NCBI GenBank assembly: GCA_964453525.1
Contig: CAYVOV010000003.1
Coordinates: 62,001-126,000 of the forward strand
DNA length: 64,000 bases
Direction of reading: 5' to 3'
DNA from: CAYVOV01 sp964453525
Lineage (GTDB): Bacteria > Chloroflexota > Dehalococcoidia > Dehalococcoidales > UBA2162
Part shown: positions 51,433 through 60,722 of the stretch, one piece after another
Layout: each line of letters opens with the position of its first letter
Numbering within the stretch: position 1 is the first letter of the stretch
The notes under the pieces: model-generated
Databases searched by the model: none
What the model was told of the DNA's origin: nothing
The model's input: the letters and a program-made list of their open reading frames with translations, nothing else
Program-made: the position numbers and the translations under genes

Positions 51433-52656
51433 CTATCTCGATAGCCCTGGCGTGTGCAGTGTATAGCCTCTTTTACTCTCAGGGTAGAGGTCTTTCAGGA
51501 GTAAGGTTTGGCCAGTCTGGATGGCGGTGAAGCCGTACTTCTGGCGGATGTGGTCGATTGTCTTATCGAGTTGTGATTGCCGCTGTACCGAGGAGTCAAG
51601 CATCTCCAACTGTCCGCTCATCTCGGAAAGGTTCGATACTCCGATGCCGATAAGGCGGACCGGTTGCTTTCCTGAGGAAAGAGCTCTCTCCAGCAGCCGT
51701 ACCCCTGTCTGAAAAATACCCCGGTCACTATCAGTGGTATGCGATATGGTCTGGCTGCGACTCAGGGTGGTGAAATCAGCATATCGCAGTTTTAAGGTGA
51801 TGCACCTTGCCCGCCTGCGGCGGCTCCGCAAATCGGCACCAACCCTCTCACTGAGGTAACGGAGTGTCGCCTTCAGAAACTGGCGGTTCCTGATGTCCTG
51901 GCTGAAGGTAGTCTCCCTGCTTATGGACTTGGCAGTGCCGGCAGGTACCACACGTCTGTCATCGATGCCGTTGGCCAGTCTGTGAAGACTCTCGCCGGAA
52001 ATGCCGAAATGACTCTGAAGGAGACCTGGCGACACTGCTGCCAGTTCTCCAACAGTGCTGATTCCAAGACTATTCAATACCTTCTCTGTCTTCTTTCCCA
52101 CTCCAGGTAGTCTCCCTACCGGCAGCGGCGCCAGGAAAGACGCTTCTTCTCCCCTGGTTACCTCGAGCAGACCGTCCGGTTTTGAAAGGTCGGAAGCAAC
52201 CTTGGCAACCACCTTGCAGGGAGCGATACCTATGGATGCAGGGAGACCTAGCTCATCCTTAATCCGTTGCTTTATTGCCGATGCCATTTCCCGGAAAGAA
52301 CCGTAAAAAGAATCAAAGCCGGTTACGTCAAGATAGGCCTCGTCGAGGCCGCCCGGTTCAAGAAAAGGAGAAAAATCGGCGAGGATAGCCATGAATCCCT
52401 CTGAGGCTTCACGGTACCTGGTAAAGCTGCCTTCAATAAAGATTGCCCGGGGACAGAGGCGGCTGGCGGTCTTCAGAGGCATTCCGGAATGAAGGCCGAA
52501 TGTCCTTGCCTCATAGGAAGCGGCGGCGATAACGCCTCTTTCTCCTGCTTTGCCGCCCACCACCACCGGCTTACCCCGGAGCTCGGGATTAATTACCTGC
52601 TCCACCGAGACAAAGAAAGCATCCAGGTCAATATGCATTATGGTGCGGTCTGACAT
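51433..52656 (-). CDS. dinB: DNA polymerase IV
   Basis: 407 residues, Y-family translesion polymerase. MHIDLDAFFVSVEQV supplies the first catalytic Asp, and LDEAYLDVTGF the Asp-Glu pair. LPGVGKKTEKVLNSLGISTV is the helix-hairpin-helix, and the little-finger domain includes RYADFTTLSRSQT. It follows the methyltransferase gene by 18 bases, so it is probably cotranscribed with it. No LexA box was visible in the intervening or upstream sequence. Confidence 0.95.
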   Translation of the reverse strand: MSDRTIMHIDLDAFFVSVEQVINPELRGKPVVVGGKAGERGVIAAASYEARTFGLHSGMPLKTASRLCPRAIFIEGSFTRYREASEGFMAILADFSPFLEPGGLDEAYLDVTGFDSFYGSFREMASAIKQRIKDELGLPASIGIAPCKVVAKVASDLSKPDGLLEVTRGEEASFLAPLPVGRLPGVGKKTEKVLNSLGISTVGELAAVSPGLLQSHFGISGESLHRLANGIDDRRVVPAGTAKSISRETTFSQDIRNRQFLKATLRYLSERVGADLRSRRRRARCITLKLRYADFTTLSRSQTISHTTDSDRGIFQTGVRLLERALSSGKQPVRLIGIGVSNLSEMSGQLEMLDSSVQRQSQLDKTIDHIRQKYGFTAIQTGQTLLLKDLYPESKRGYTLHTPGLSR

Positions 52657-52674
52657 ATTTCCACTCTTATATAC

Positions 52675-53382
52675 CTATTTAATCGCTTCAATATTATAGT
52701 ACTTCCTGGTGTAATTATTCCCTACGTTATCTGTGTAGGAGTTAGAGGACGCTTGGATTTTTAAGTGGCTGAATTCCGAAAATAATTGGATGAGTTCCTC
52801 CCTCGTCACGTAGTGGTGGGGCACGTCCTTTTCATCACCCTTTTCCCCGATAAAGGTGTTTTTTTCGATTTCTTTGCCGGTTCCATAAGTGCTGTCAGTT
52901 ACCGAGAGAAAATCGGTGATAGCAGTGCCGCCTAGTTTAAGTACGCGGTATATCTCACTAACAGTCTTTTTAATATCCTCCAGCATCCCGTGATATATCG
53001 TCCAGATGCATAAAATGGCATCGAAGAAGTCATTAGCAAAAGGGATTTCTCTCATATCATGCTGCCTGAACTGAATATTGAGGCGCTGTGATTCTGCTTT
53101 TCCCTTCGCTATTTCTATGCCGGTCGGAGACACATCGGTAGCATATACCTGGAATCCCTGTTTTGCCAGGAAGATACTGTGCTTCCCGGTACCGCAGCCG
53201 AGGTCCAGTATCCGTTTATAGTCTTTCTCCCTGAAGATTCCCGCTGCTCTCCTTATCTTGGGTAGAACGGCAAAGCGAAGGTCCCCTTTTTCCTTATATA
53301 TCCTTTCCCATCCTTCGGCTTTCAAAGGAATAATTCTCCTGCTCTCTTTCTGGATATTATAAAATAACAGCTTATCCTGCAC
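52675..53382 (-). CDS. SAM-dependent methyltransferase (1)
   Basis: 235 residues, class I methyltransferase: motif I RILDLGCGTGKHSIF, motif II acidic residue in VYATDVSPTG, motif post-I DMREIPFANDFFDAIL, VLKLGGTAI. The fold is typical of small-molecule methyltransferases; the acceptor is unknown. First gene before dinB. ATG has only a weak ribosome site. Confidence 0.85.
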   Translation of the reverse strand: MQDKLLFYNIQKESRRIIPLKAEGWERIYKEKGDLRFAVLPKIRRAAGIFREKDYKRILDLGCGTGKHSIFLAKQGFQVYATDVSPTGIEIAKGKAESQRLNIQFRQHDMREIPFANDFFDAILCIWTIYHGMLEDIKKTVSEIYRVLKLGGTAITDFLSVTDSTYGTGKEIEKNTFIGEKGDEKDVPHHYVTREELIQLFSEFSHLKIQASSNSYTDNVGNNYTRKYYNIEAIK

Positions 53383-53487
53383 AATTCGGTTATGTGAGGG
53401 TTGCTACAGAGTCCTGAAATAGGGTTTTTGTATTCGGAATAAGGGCGTGTTAAACTATTAGCCAACTGCATTGTCCAGAGGTATAAA

Positions 53488-54120
53488 ATGGCTCTATTCA
53501 TTACTTTTGAGGGTGGAGAGGGAAGCGGCAAGACCTTCCAGGCGAAGGCACTTTACAGGAAGCTTCGGCAGATGGCTGTACCGGTGCTCCTGACCCACGA
53601 ACCCGGCGGAACTGAACTTGGTGAGAAAATTAGCCGTTTACTGAAATGGACAGCGGAGGCTGATATTACGCCAATTGCCGAATTGCTGCTTTTCAATGCT
53701 TCCCGGGCACAACTTGTTAAAGAGGTAATCCAGCCGAACCTGCAGTCCGGCGAGGTCGTTATCTGCGACCGCTATACCGATTCCACAATTTCCTACCAGA
53801 GCTACGGACGCGGTCTGGATATCGAGCTTGTCAGGTCCGTTAACAGCACCGCCACCCACGGGATAAAACCGGACCTCACCGTCCTGATGGATATCCCTGT
53901 GGAGGAGGGATTCTCCCGCAGACCGAAAAAAAGACGGGACCGCTTTGAGCAGGAAGATATTGCTTTCCATGAGAGAATCAGAGAGGGTTATCTCAGCCTG
54001 GCTGACGAAGACCCGGAGCGCTGGCTGGTAATAGATGCCACTCTTTCAAAAGCAAGAATCAAGAATATTATCTGGAAGAAGGTGAGCCAGCTTCTTAAAG
54101 AGAAAGGATACATGAAATAG
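53488..54120 (+). CDS. tmk: thymidylate kinase
   Basis: 210 residues. P-loop FEGGEGSGKTFQA, the DR motif in VICDRYTDSTISYQSYGRG, and an Arg-rich LID (RRPKKRRDRFE) identify TMP kinase, which makes dTDP. The length is normal for the family. Divergent from the methyltransferase/dinB pair and convergent with the GNAT gene. In many relatives tmk starts an operon with holB; here it is single. Confidence 0.95.
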   Translation: MALFITFEGGEGSGKTFQAKALYRKLRQMAVPVLLTHEPGGTELGEKISRLLKWTAEADITPIAELLLFNASRAQLVKEVIQPNLQSGEVVICDRYTDSTISYQSYGRGLDIELVRSVNSTATHGIKPDLTVLMDIPVEEGFSRRPKKRRDRFEQEDIAFHERIREGYLSLADEDPERWLVIDATLSKARIKNIIWKKVSQLLKEKGYMK

Positions 54121-54216
54121 GTTTTAAATAGAGTCGTTTCAGACACAGGCACGTTTACAATCGAATAGGAATTATCAGGCGAATGGGCTTATATTTGGCA
54201 TAGAATGTGCTGACGG

Positions 54217-54678
54217 CTAGTTTAAGTTGTTTCTTGCCAAATCCCGGAACATCTGCTGAATCCAGATTCCCTGCTTGATAAAATTCTGATGGTCCAGCCG
54301 GTTACCGCTGGGTTTGAATCCCAGTTTCGAGAAAAATCCGATGGATGTATTCCTGGCATGGATTTGAATCCGGAGCGGCGCTTTTTCCCGAACCAGCTTG
54401 AGCAACTCTTCGACAAGCAGCGTGCCGATTGAGTTTTCCTGATAGTCCGGTCTGACGGCAATGTGGCGTATTTCAATCTCATTTTCAGATAACCAGTTAG
54501 CCACCAGAACGCCGGTAATAACCTTTCCTTCGATTGCTATCAGCTCAATCTGGGGCGAATCAATTTTAAATGAATCACGAATATGGCGTGGAAGATTAAG
54601 GGGTTTCCAGAGCACATTCCAGAGTAACCTGTCCAGTTCGCTCTTTTCTTTTTTTGTAGTCGCTGGCTTAATCTTCAT
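54217..54678 (-). CDS. GNAT-family N-acetyltransferase
   Basis: 153 residues. The acetyl-CoA binding motif is IEIRHIAVRPDYQENSIGTL (Q-x-x-S-I-G) followed by a helix LLVEELLKLVREKA, and a C-terminal GFFSKLGFKPSG strand-helix. It resembles the ElaA/PaiA-like small GNAT group. The acceptor amine is unknown. Convergent with tmk. Confidence 0.83.
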   Translation of the reverse strand: MKIKPATTKKEKSELDRLLWNVLWKPLNLPRHIRDSFKIDSPQIELIAIEGKVITGVLVANWLSENEIEIRHIAVRPDYQENSIGTLLVEELLKLVREKAPLRIQIHARNTSIGFFSKLGFKPSGNRLDHQNFIKQGIWIQQMFRDLARNNLN

Positions 54679-54747
54679 AGCAACGTGTACATATTAAAGC
54701 ACAATTACATAAAAATAGAAACCCACTGCTTTATTATAATTATAGTC

Positions 54748-54831
54748 ATATACCCCGCAGCTCGCTGTAAGGAACCGATTGCTGGGGTTCCAAGGGGGTC
54801 CCCGCAAAATCGAAGATTTTGTGGGGTATAT
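54748..54831. repeat. 84 bp palindromic element before the aldo/keto reductase
   Basis: ATATACCCCGCA (54748-54759) and TGTGGGGTATAT (54820-54831) are terminal inverted repeats with one mismatch. Inside, CCCCGCAAAATC (54800-54811) pairs with GATTTTGTGGGG (54815-54826), so the right end can join either of two stems. It ends six bases before the ribosome site of the next gene. Confidence 0.5.
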
Positions 54832-54845
54832 TTAAGGAGGTAGAA

Positions 54846-55774
54846 ATGGAATATCGCAAACTGGGCAATTCGGGACTCAAGGTGTCCGAGATTGGTCTGG
54901 GAGGCAATCCCTTCGGCTGGTGGGCCGATGAAGAGACCTCGATTTCCATCATCAACCATGCTCTTGACCAGGGCATCAACTTCATCGATACCGCCGATGC
55001 CTATGACAAAGGCAACTCAGAGACCTGGATTGGCAAAGCGCTGAAGGGCAAACGTACGCAGGTTATTATCGCTACCAAGTTCGGTATACCGATGGGTGAA
55101 AACCCCAACCAGCGCGGCGGCTCGCGTTACTATATCTTGAAGGCAGTGGAAGCCAGCCTGGAGCGTCTCCAGACCGATTATATCGACCTCTACCAGATGC
55201 ATTTTCCTGATGCATCAACTCCCATCGAGGAAACACTGCGCGCTCTTGATGGCCTGGTTAGAAGCGGCAAGGTCCGCTATATTGGCTGTTCCAATTTTGC
55301 TGCCTGGCAACTCTGCGAAGCGCTCTGGACTTCCCGGGTGAACTCTCTGCATTCTTTTGTCACCGTCCAGCCTCAATATAACCTTCTTTACCGGCAAATT
55401 GAGAGCGAGCTTATCCCCTGCTGTCAGGCGTACGGAATAGGAGTCATCCCTTACAGCCCTCTTGCCGGAGGCTTTCTTACCGGGAAATATCATAAGGACG
55501 AAGAATTTCCGCCTGACGGACGCCTGTCTGCCCCTGACACGCCCTATGCCCGTATCTTTACTGATGCCAACTGGGAGAAACTGGCTAAATATGAGACTTT
55601 TGCCAGGGAGCATGGGCATACAATGGAGAACTGGCGATTGCCTGGCTGCTCTCGAAGCCGTATATAAGCACAATTATTGCCGGAGGAAGAAAGACGGAGC
55701 AGGTATCCGCCAACGTTGCCGCTGCCCAATGGAAGCTTACTCCTGAGGAAGTTGCCGAGGTGGAAGCCATGTAA
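54846..55774 (+). pseudogene. aldo/keto reductase with a frameshift near the 3' end
   Basis: The first 260 residues (MEYRKLGNSGLKVSEIGLGG; FIDTADAYDKGNSETWIGKAL; ATKFG; VIPYSPLAGGFLTGKY) are a normal aldo/keto reductase with catalytic Asp and Tyr of the FIDTADAY motif and Lys in ATKFG. After HGHTM near 55624 the frame runs to a premature stop at 55667. One base out of phase the expected end continues (GELAIAWLLSKPYISTIIAG to EVAEVEAM) and stops at 55774. A single missing G explains it. This is either a recent lesion or a sequencing error. ATG lies behind AAGGAGG. Confidence 0.85.
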
Positions 55775-55895
55775 TAACCTTTCCTGTTTTTATCCCATCC
55801 ACCTGCTTATTTCTTATCCCACTCATCACCGGGATTTGTATTTATTCCTGTCCGACACCCTTGTTGAGGATAATTGAAACCCCATCCCCCTGTAT

Positions 55896-55966
55896 CCCCC
55901 TTCCCCTTTTAAAGGGGAAGGGGGAATTCTAGGAAGGTGATGTGGCGCTTCAGTGCCACATCACCT
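55896..55966. repeat. two adjacent long hairpins
   Basis: CCCCCTTCCCCTTTT with AAAGGGGAAGGGGG (55896-55924) and AGGTGATGTGGC with GCCACATCACCT (55935-55966, 8-base loop). The 797 bp gap 55775-56571 contains these, an R2 copy, a further hairpin and the rpsT terminator, but no gene. Confidence 0.6.
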
Positions 55967-56190
55967 CTTGGGCACCTCCAGTATGTCATACCCGCGAAAG
56001 CTTGCCCCGTACTTGATATAGGGGGCAGGAATCCATTACTGCAAGACAGTTTCGGAAATCTGGATTCCCGCTCAAGTCGGTAATGAAAGATACGGGGCAG
56101 TCTAAGGGATTTTCTGGTGGAATAGCTTCATTTCTCTAAAACACCAACTGCAGAATTTCTTTAAAAATTCCTTTTTAAACTCTCCCTTTT

Positions 56191-56344
56191 AGTCTTGCCC
56201 TAAAAGTCGTGTGTTCCTATCACCCCGGGCACATTCGCTCTGCTCAGTGTAAACTCCGCGAAGGGTCTCAGGGAGGAGGGGATTACCTTGACTCCCTACC
56301 CTGAGATTCTTCGTCCGCCAGAGGCGGACTCCAGAATGACTTTT
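56191..56344. repeat. dispersed repeat R2, copy in plus orientation
   Basis: AGTCTTGCCCTAAAAGTCGT at the left and GGCGGACTCCAGAATGAC at the right. The 154 bp are almost identical to the reverse complement of 60804-60961, with about five differences noted by eye. It includes the palindrome GTCCGCC-AGA-GGCGGAC. Confidence 0.85.
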
Positions 56345-56346
56345 GT

Positions 56347-56383
56347 GGCAAGGTTCCCCCTTTGTAAAAGGGGGAACCTTGCC
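56347..56383. repeat. 17 bp perfect hairpin
   Basis: GGCAAGGTTCCCCCTTT and AAAGGGGGAACCTTGCC around GTA. It directly abuts the R2 copy and has no T run, so it is probably part of a repeat rather than a terminator. Confidence 0.6.
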
Positions 56384-56486
56384 ATGGAATGGGTGCCTCG
56401 CTCATCTATACCCCCGGTTTCCAGTGTTCGAGGAGCTGAAATTTTAAATACCTATATATTTATTGAAATATATCGATTTCTACCAG

Positions 56487-56522
56487 ATAAAAAATCCCCT
56501 TCTCCTGATAAGGAAGGGGATT
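56487..56522 (-). terminator. intrinsic terminator of rpsT
   Basis: On the minus strand AATCCCCTTC and GAAGGGGATT form a 10 bp stem, followed by TTTTTT (56489-56494). It lies 50 bases beyond the rpsT stop codon. Confidence 0.8.
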
Positions 56523-56571
56523 ACGGTGGTGAGGGCTGCCAAAAAAGTCATGTTATGCTATATGAGATGGA

Positions 56572-56874
56572 TTATTCGGCTGGTGCTGGTGATTCTTCGA
56601 CAGTAGCCGCAGGTTGAGCTTTGTTGAGTTTTTTCATCAGGCGGGACTTGCGCCGGGCAGCGTTATTCTGGTGGATAACGCCTTTCTCCGTCGCTTTATC
56701 CAGGGAGCTGATAGCGGTGACGACTGCTTCTTTAGCAGCTTCAAGCTCGCCGGAGAAGATAAGCCTCTCTGCCTTGGTTATATTTGTCTTACACAGGCTG
56801 CGGATGGATTTGTTACGTGCCTGCCTTTTTGCTGATGCACGCATCTCTTTTTTGGCTGATTTGCTTATTGGCAA
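56572..56874 (-). CDS. rpsT: 30S ribosomal protein S20
   Basis: 100 residues, highly basic: ISKSAKKEMRASAKRQARNK, then IRSLCKTNI, and VIHQNNAARRKSRLMKKLNK, the S20 signature that contacts 16S rRNA. Start is TTG, six bases after AGGAGG. A C-terminal extension of about twelve residues (AAATVEESPAPAE) is rich in Ala and Glu. Monocistronic with a clear terminator. Confidence 0.95.
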   Translation of the reverse strand: MPISKSAKKEMRASAKRQARNKSIRSLCKTNITKAERLIFSGELEAAKEAVVTAISSLDKATEKGVIHQNNAARRKSRLMKKLNKAQPAATVEESPAPAE

Positions 56875-56962
56875 TACTTACCTCCTGAGTTATGTGAGCA
56901 ATTGTCCTCTCTATAATAAATCTAATCGGTACTGAAATGCAAAATTTTCCGGCAAAACTGTT

Positions 56963-59164
56963 TCAGTTGTAGGATATGTCAGGTCTGGGGCTGGTTTTCA
57001 CCGCCGCTCCCTCTCCTATTCTGGTGGCGCTTATTACCCCGCGTATTCCTTCGATTTTGGCAAGGAGCCGGCTAAGCTGGACTAGATTTGCCGCCTCTAA
57101 AGAGAGGGATATAGATATACTCTGGTCATCATTATTGGCAAGACTTACGGCAGCAATGTTTATTTTTTCATCGGCGACATGGGTGGTGATGTCACGCATC
57201 AGCCCCACTCTATCCCATGCCTGGACTTGAATCTGGGCAGGATATAGCGATGTGGTATCTCCCCACTCTACCGGGACCAATCTATCCTTTTCGTCCTCAT
57301 TTAAGATATTCTGGCAGTCTTGGCGGTGGACTGTCACCCCGCGACTGCGGGTAATATAACCCACTATTTTGTCTCCGGGCATGGGATGACAGCACTGGGC
57401 AAGCTGGGTGAGCAAATCTCCCACTCCCCTTACCATGACAGCCGATGTTGGCTGCCGGGGAGGGGCGACTTCAGATATCTTCGGTTTCCGCTGCTGGCTG
57501 GTTAATCTCAGGGCAATCTGTTGGGTTGTGATGTCACCGTAACCAAGAGCGGCATAAAAGTCATCCAGGCTGTCATATTTAAAACGCTTGACGAGTTTTT
57601 CCCGTTCCATGTCAGCAATATTGAGCTGCCTCATTAATTTATCAAGAAGCTCATGACCACGTTCGATATTTTCTGTCCGCTCCTGCCTCTTGAACCACTG
57701 CCTTATCTTTCCTCTTGAGTGCGATGTCTTTACGTAACCTAGGGCGGGATTCAGCCAGTCACGGCTCGGCCCTTTTTCTCCCTTTGTGGACATAATTTCA
57801 ACGACGTCGCCGTTCTTGAGCTGGTAGTTGAGGGGTACTAACCGTCCGTTAACCTTTGCCCCGGTACACTTGTGCCCGAGGTCAGTGTGAACACGGTAGG
57901 CGAAATCGAGAGGGGTGGACCCGCTGGGCAAATCCCTTATTTCTCCCTTGGGTGTATAGACGAAAACCTGGTCCTTGAAGATGTCTGTCTTGACCGATTC
58001 AAGGAACTCTTCAGCGCCGCTCAGTTCCCGGTGCCAGTCGACAAGCTGGCGCAGCCAGCCAACCCTTTCCTCGAACTGGGTATCCGTTTTCTCACCTTCC
58101 TTATAGCGCCAGTGAGATGCCACACCGAACTCGGCAATGCGGTGCATCTGGTAGGTACGAATCTGTATCTCAAGAGGAGTTGTCCCCTGGCACATAACGG
58201 TAGTGTGCAATGACTGATAACCATTGGACTTGGGATTGGCGATATAGTCATTAAACTGCTCGGGCAGGGGGTGCCACATATTATGAATTATACCCAGAGC
58301 GCTGTAGCAATCGGGCACGGTATTAACAAGTACCCGCAGGGCAAGGAGGTCATGAATATCATCGAAGTCTTTACCCATTGCGGTATATCTCTCAATTTTC
58401 TGATTTATACTGTAAATGTGCTTGGGCCTGCCCGAGACCTCGGCTTTCAGGCCAGCCCGGTCAAATTCTTTATTTAGTGTCTGAATCATCTCATTGATGA
58501 AATTCTCGCGCTGGGTACGCCGGGCAGCGACAAGCCTGGCAATTTGCCGGTATTTCCTCGGCTCCAGATAACGGAAGGACAGGTCCTCAAGTTGCCATTT
58601 CAGTTCCCATATTCCCAGGCGGTGGGCAAGAGGAGCATATACCTCGATTGTTTCCTGGGCGATGCTTCGCTGTTTCTTCGGTTCCAGCGCATCAAGGGTC
58701 TGCATGTTATGCAGCCGGTCAGCCAGCTTGATGAAGACCACGCGGAGGTCTTCGGCCATTGCCACCAGCATTTTTCTGAGGCTCTCCGCCTGCTCCTCCC
58801 TGCTCGTGGAACGACCCCTCCGTGTCACCTCCTCCGGCGCCTGCCAGGACAGTTTACCCAGCTTGGTAACGCCATCGACGAGTCTGGCTACCTCCGAGCC
58901 GAACCTGGACTCGATTTCCTCCACAGGTATCCCGCAGTTCTCAGGGACATCATGTAGCAGAGCGGCAACGAGAGAGCTTGTATCGAGTTGAAGGTCGGCC
59001 AGAGTTAAGGCGACCTGCAGCGGGTGCTCCACGTACGGCTCGCCTGATTTGCGCATCTGGCCTTGATGTGCTTTTACGGCGTATTTGTAGGCATCTTCAA
59101 CTATCGCTATCTTCTCGGCCGGAAGATATTCCCGAGCTCTCTCTATTAACTGATTGAAACTCAT
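56963..59164 (-). CDS. bifunctional (p)ppGpp synthetase/hydrolase (Rel/SpoT)
   Basis: 733 residues from the ATG at 59164, behind AGGTGG; an ATG at 59212 would add 16. Order: HD hydrolase domain (YVEHPLQVALTLADL; AALLHDVPE), synthetase domain (DDIHDLLALRVLVN; YIANPKSNGYQSLHT), TGS (DQVFVYTPKGEIRDLPSGST), a helical/zinc-finger region (LAQCCHPMPGDKIVGY) and ACT (GLMRDITTHVADEKINIAAV). It makes and degrades the stringent-response alarmone on the ribosome. The HD motif is intact, so hydrolase activity is expected. Confidence 0.95.
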   Translation of the reverse strand: MSFNQLIERAREYLPAEKIAIVEDAYKYAVKAHQGQMRKSGEPYVEHPLQVALTLADLQLDTSSLVAALLHDVPENCGIPVEEIESRFGSEVARLVDGVTKLGKLSWQAPEEVTRRGRSTSREEQAESLRKMLVAMAEDLRVVFIKLADRLHNMQTLDALEPKKQRSIAQETIEVYAPLAHRLGIWELKWQLEDLSFRYLEPRKYRQIARLVAARRTQRENFINEMIQTLNKEFDRAGLKAEVSGRPKHIYSINQKIERYTAMGKDFDDIHDLLALRVLVNTVPDCYSALGIIHNMWHPLPEQFNDYIANPKSNGYQSLHTTVMCQGTTPLEIQIRTYQMHRIAEFGVASHWRYKEGEKTDTQFEERVGWLRQLVDWHRELSGAEEFLESVKTDIFKDQVFVYTPKGEIRDLPSGSTPLDFAYRVHTDLGHKCTGAKVNGRLVPLNYQLKNGDVVEIMSTKGEKGPSRDWLNPALGYVKTSHSRGKIRQWFKRQERTENIERGHELLDKLMRQLNIADMEREKLVKRFKYDSLDDFYAALGYGDITTQQIALRLTSQQRKPKISEVAPPRQPTSAVMVRGVGDLLTQLAQCCHPMPGDKIVGYITRSRGVTVHRQDCQNILNEDEKDRLVPVEWGDTTSLYPAQIQVQAWDRVGLMRDITTHVADEKINIAAVSLANNDDQSISISLSLEAANLVQLSRLLAKIEGIRGVISATRIGEGAAVKTSPRPDISYN

Positions 59165-59318
59165 CTCCACCACCTGCCCGTGGTTGAGTCCGGTGAATAC
59201 AGTATAGCGCAAGGGAATATCTGTGTAAAATTTTAGTGACTTGCTCCTACGATGTGCTCACGCCGGTCGTCCTGATTCAACCTTTTTACAGGCTCGTTTC
59301 GGCTCAACAGCCATACTG

Positions 59319-59327
59319 TGATATAAT
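59319..59327 (+). promoter_or_regulatory. extended -10 promoter, probably leaderless transcript
   Basis: TGATATAAT is an extended -10 (TGn plus perfect TATAAT). The ATG of the next gene lies only nine bases after it and has no Shine-Dalgarno. Confidence 0.5.
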
Positions 59328-59335
59328 TCACCATT

Positions 59336-60067
59336 ATGACGGATAGCAAGCGACCTGAAACTATTGAAAATCGCTGGGACATTCTATACCGCGACTATCC
59401 TGATGTCTATGACACTTTTGCTAGAGAAGAGGATATACCGGTAAAAGACCTGGCTATAATGTTCGAAATGCAGGGTAAGCGGGTGATTGATGTCGGTTCC
59501 GGTACGGGCAGGTCGACCTTCGAATTAGCGCCATATGCCGGGGAAGTCATTGGCATCGAGCCTGAAGAAAATATGATACGCGTTGCCAGAAATAACCTTG
59601 CTAGCTCCGAATTTCGGAATGTGGAGTTTAAGAAGGGTACTTCAGATAATATTCCTCTGCCGGACCACGCCTTTGATTTCGTTGTTTCAATTACCGGCGG
59701 AAGTTTTTTCTTTGCAGAAGATGTAAAGCGTTTTGTTAAAGAGGCAGAGCGAGTCCTAACCAAGAATGGTCATATAATTGTTTTAGGTGTTCCTCCGGGA
59801 TGGTATGGTGGAGAATTAGAATCTGTGATTATCGATAACCCTGACTTCAGAAAACACATGGACAGACTCGAAGAGAATGTTGATGGGACTTTTATCAGCC
59901 TAGGATTTAACATTGAGGACATCTATCAAACGCAGGAATTTCGTTCGCTGGATCATATTTTATCAACCTACGGATTCATATTCGGGAAGAACGCCATTGA
60001 GTACATAAAGGCGCACAGCAAAACGACGATAAAGTGGTGTTTCAGAATCTACAGCAAGCAAGTTTGA
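59336..60067 (+). CDS. SAM-dependent methyltransferase (2)
   Basis: 243 residues, class I fold: motif I RVIDVGSGTGRSTFEL, acidic residue in VIGIEPEEN, and post-I FVVSITGGSFFFAED, with VLTKNGHIIVLGVPPGWYG. Ubiquinone/menaquinone methyltransferase-like in general architecture; acceptor unknown. Convergent with cobU. The message appears to be leaderless. Confidence 0.85.
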   Translation: MTDSKRPETIENRWDILYRDYPDVYDTFAREEDIPVKDLAIMFEMQGKRVIDVGSGTGRSTFELAPYAGEVIGIEPEENMIRVARNNLASSEFRNVEFKKGTSDNIPLPDHAFDFVVSITGGSFFFAEDVKRFVKEAERVLTKNGHIIVLGVPPGWYGGELESVIIDNPDFRKHMDRLEENVDGTFISLGFNIEDIYQTQEFRSLDHILSTYGFIFGKNAIEYIKAHSKTTIKWCFRIYSKQV

Positions 60068-60161
60068 GAGTTAATTAAAGCAGTTCACAACTGGCTGGAT
60101 TATAACCTTTCTTTCTTGAAGTCATACATAGAGGCTTCAGCTTTTTAAAGGTATCTTGCTC

Positions 60162-60722
60162 TCAGCGATTCCTGTCCGGTTTAATCTGAAACGGTATTCC
60201 GGCGACCATTAGGTAGACCCTGTCAGCATGCTCGGCGAGCTGCTGGTTTGCCCTGCCCAGCCAGTCGCGGTAAAGGCGGCCTGTTTCATTCGCCGGCACA
60301 AGGTCCATCCCTACCTCATTGGTAACGATAATAAAGTCAGCATCGAGGCGATTAATGTATTCAATTAGCTCGCCTAGCTCACGGGTAATCTCTTTCCCGA
60401 CCGGAGAGTCACCGGATTGCTCGCCTGCCTGGTAGCCAAACTTGCAGAAAATATTATTAACCAGCAGGGTGATGCAGTCGATGATTATCACCCGGGCATC
60501 ACCCGCCTTATTGAGAATCTCCTTCCCGATGTCTGTGGTTATCTCAAGAGTAGCCCAGGACGGCGGCCGGCTTTCTTTGTGTTTCTCGATTCGCCGCCGC
60601 ATTTCTTCATCGCCGGCCTCGGCGGTTGCCACGAAAAGCACCTTTTTTCCTGATTCCAGGGCAAGTTTCTGGGCAAAATTGCTCTTACCGCTGCGGGCGC
60701 CGCCTATAATGAGGGTGTTTAT
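60162..60722 (-). CDS. cobU: adenosylcobinamide kinase/guanylyltransferase without canonical start
   Basis: About 187 residues. The P-loop NTLIIGGARSGKSNFAQ, HKESRPPSWATLEI (the His that is guanylylated), and IIIDCITLLVNNIF, with FIIVTNEVGMDLVP, are CobU/CobP signatures. It phosphorylates cobinamide and attaches GMP in corrinoid salvage. The frame has no ATG, GTG or TTG before the P-loop. The only candidate after the good AAGGAGG is ATA at 60720-60722, nine bases downstream; an in-frame TAA closes the region further upstream. A GTG at 60641 would lose the P-loop. Confidence 0.85.
   Translation of the reverse strand: MNTLIIGGARSGKSNFAQKLALESGKKVLFVATAEAGDEEMRRRIEKHKESRPPSWATLEITTDIGKEILNKAGDARVIIIDCITLLVNNIFCKFGYQAGEQSGDSPVGKEITRELGELIEYINRLDADFIIVTNEVGMDLVPANETGRLYRDWLGRANQQLAEHADRVYLMVAGIPFQIKPDRNR

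Noticed and set aside
54305..54330. GGGTTTGAATCCCAG, a T-loop-like hairpin
   Set aside because: It is within the GNAT coding sequence and no cloverleaf can be formed around it.
56288..56617. Plus-strand open frame across the R2 repeat
   Set aside because: It runs through hairpins and repeat sequence, resembles no protein and has no ribosome site.
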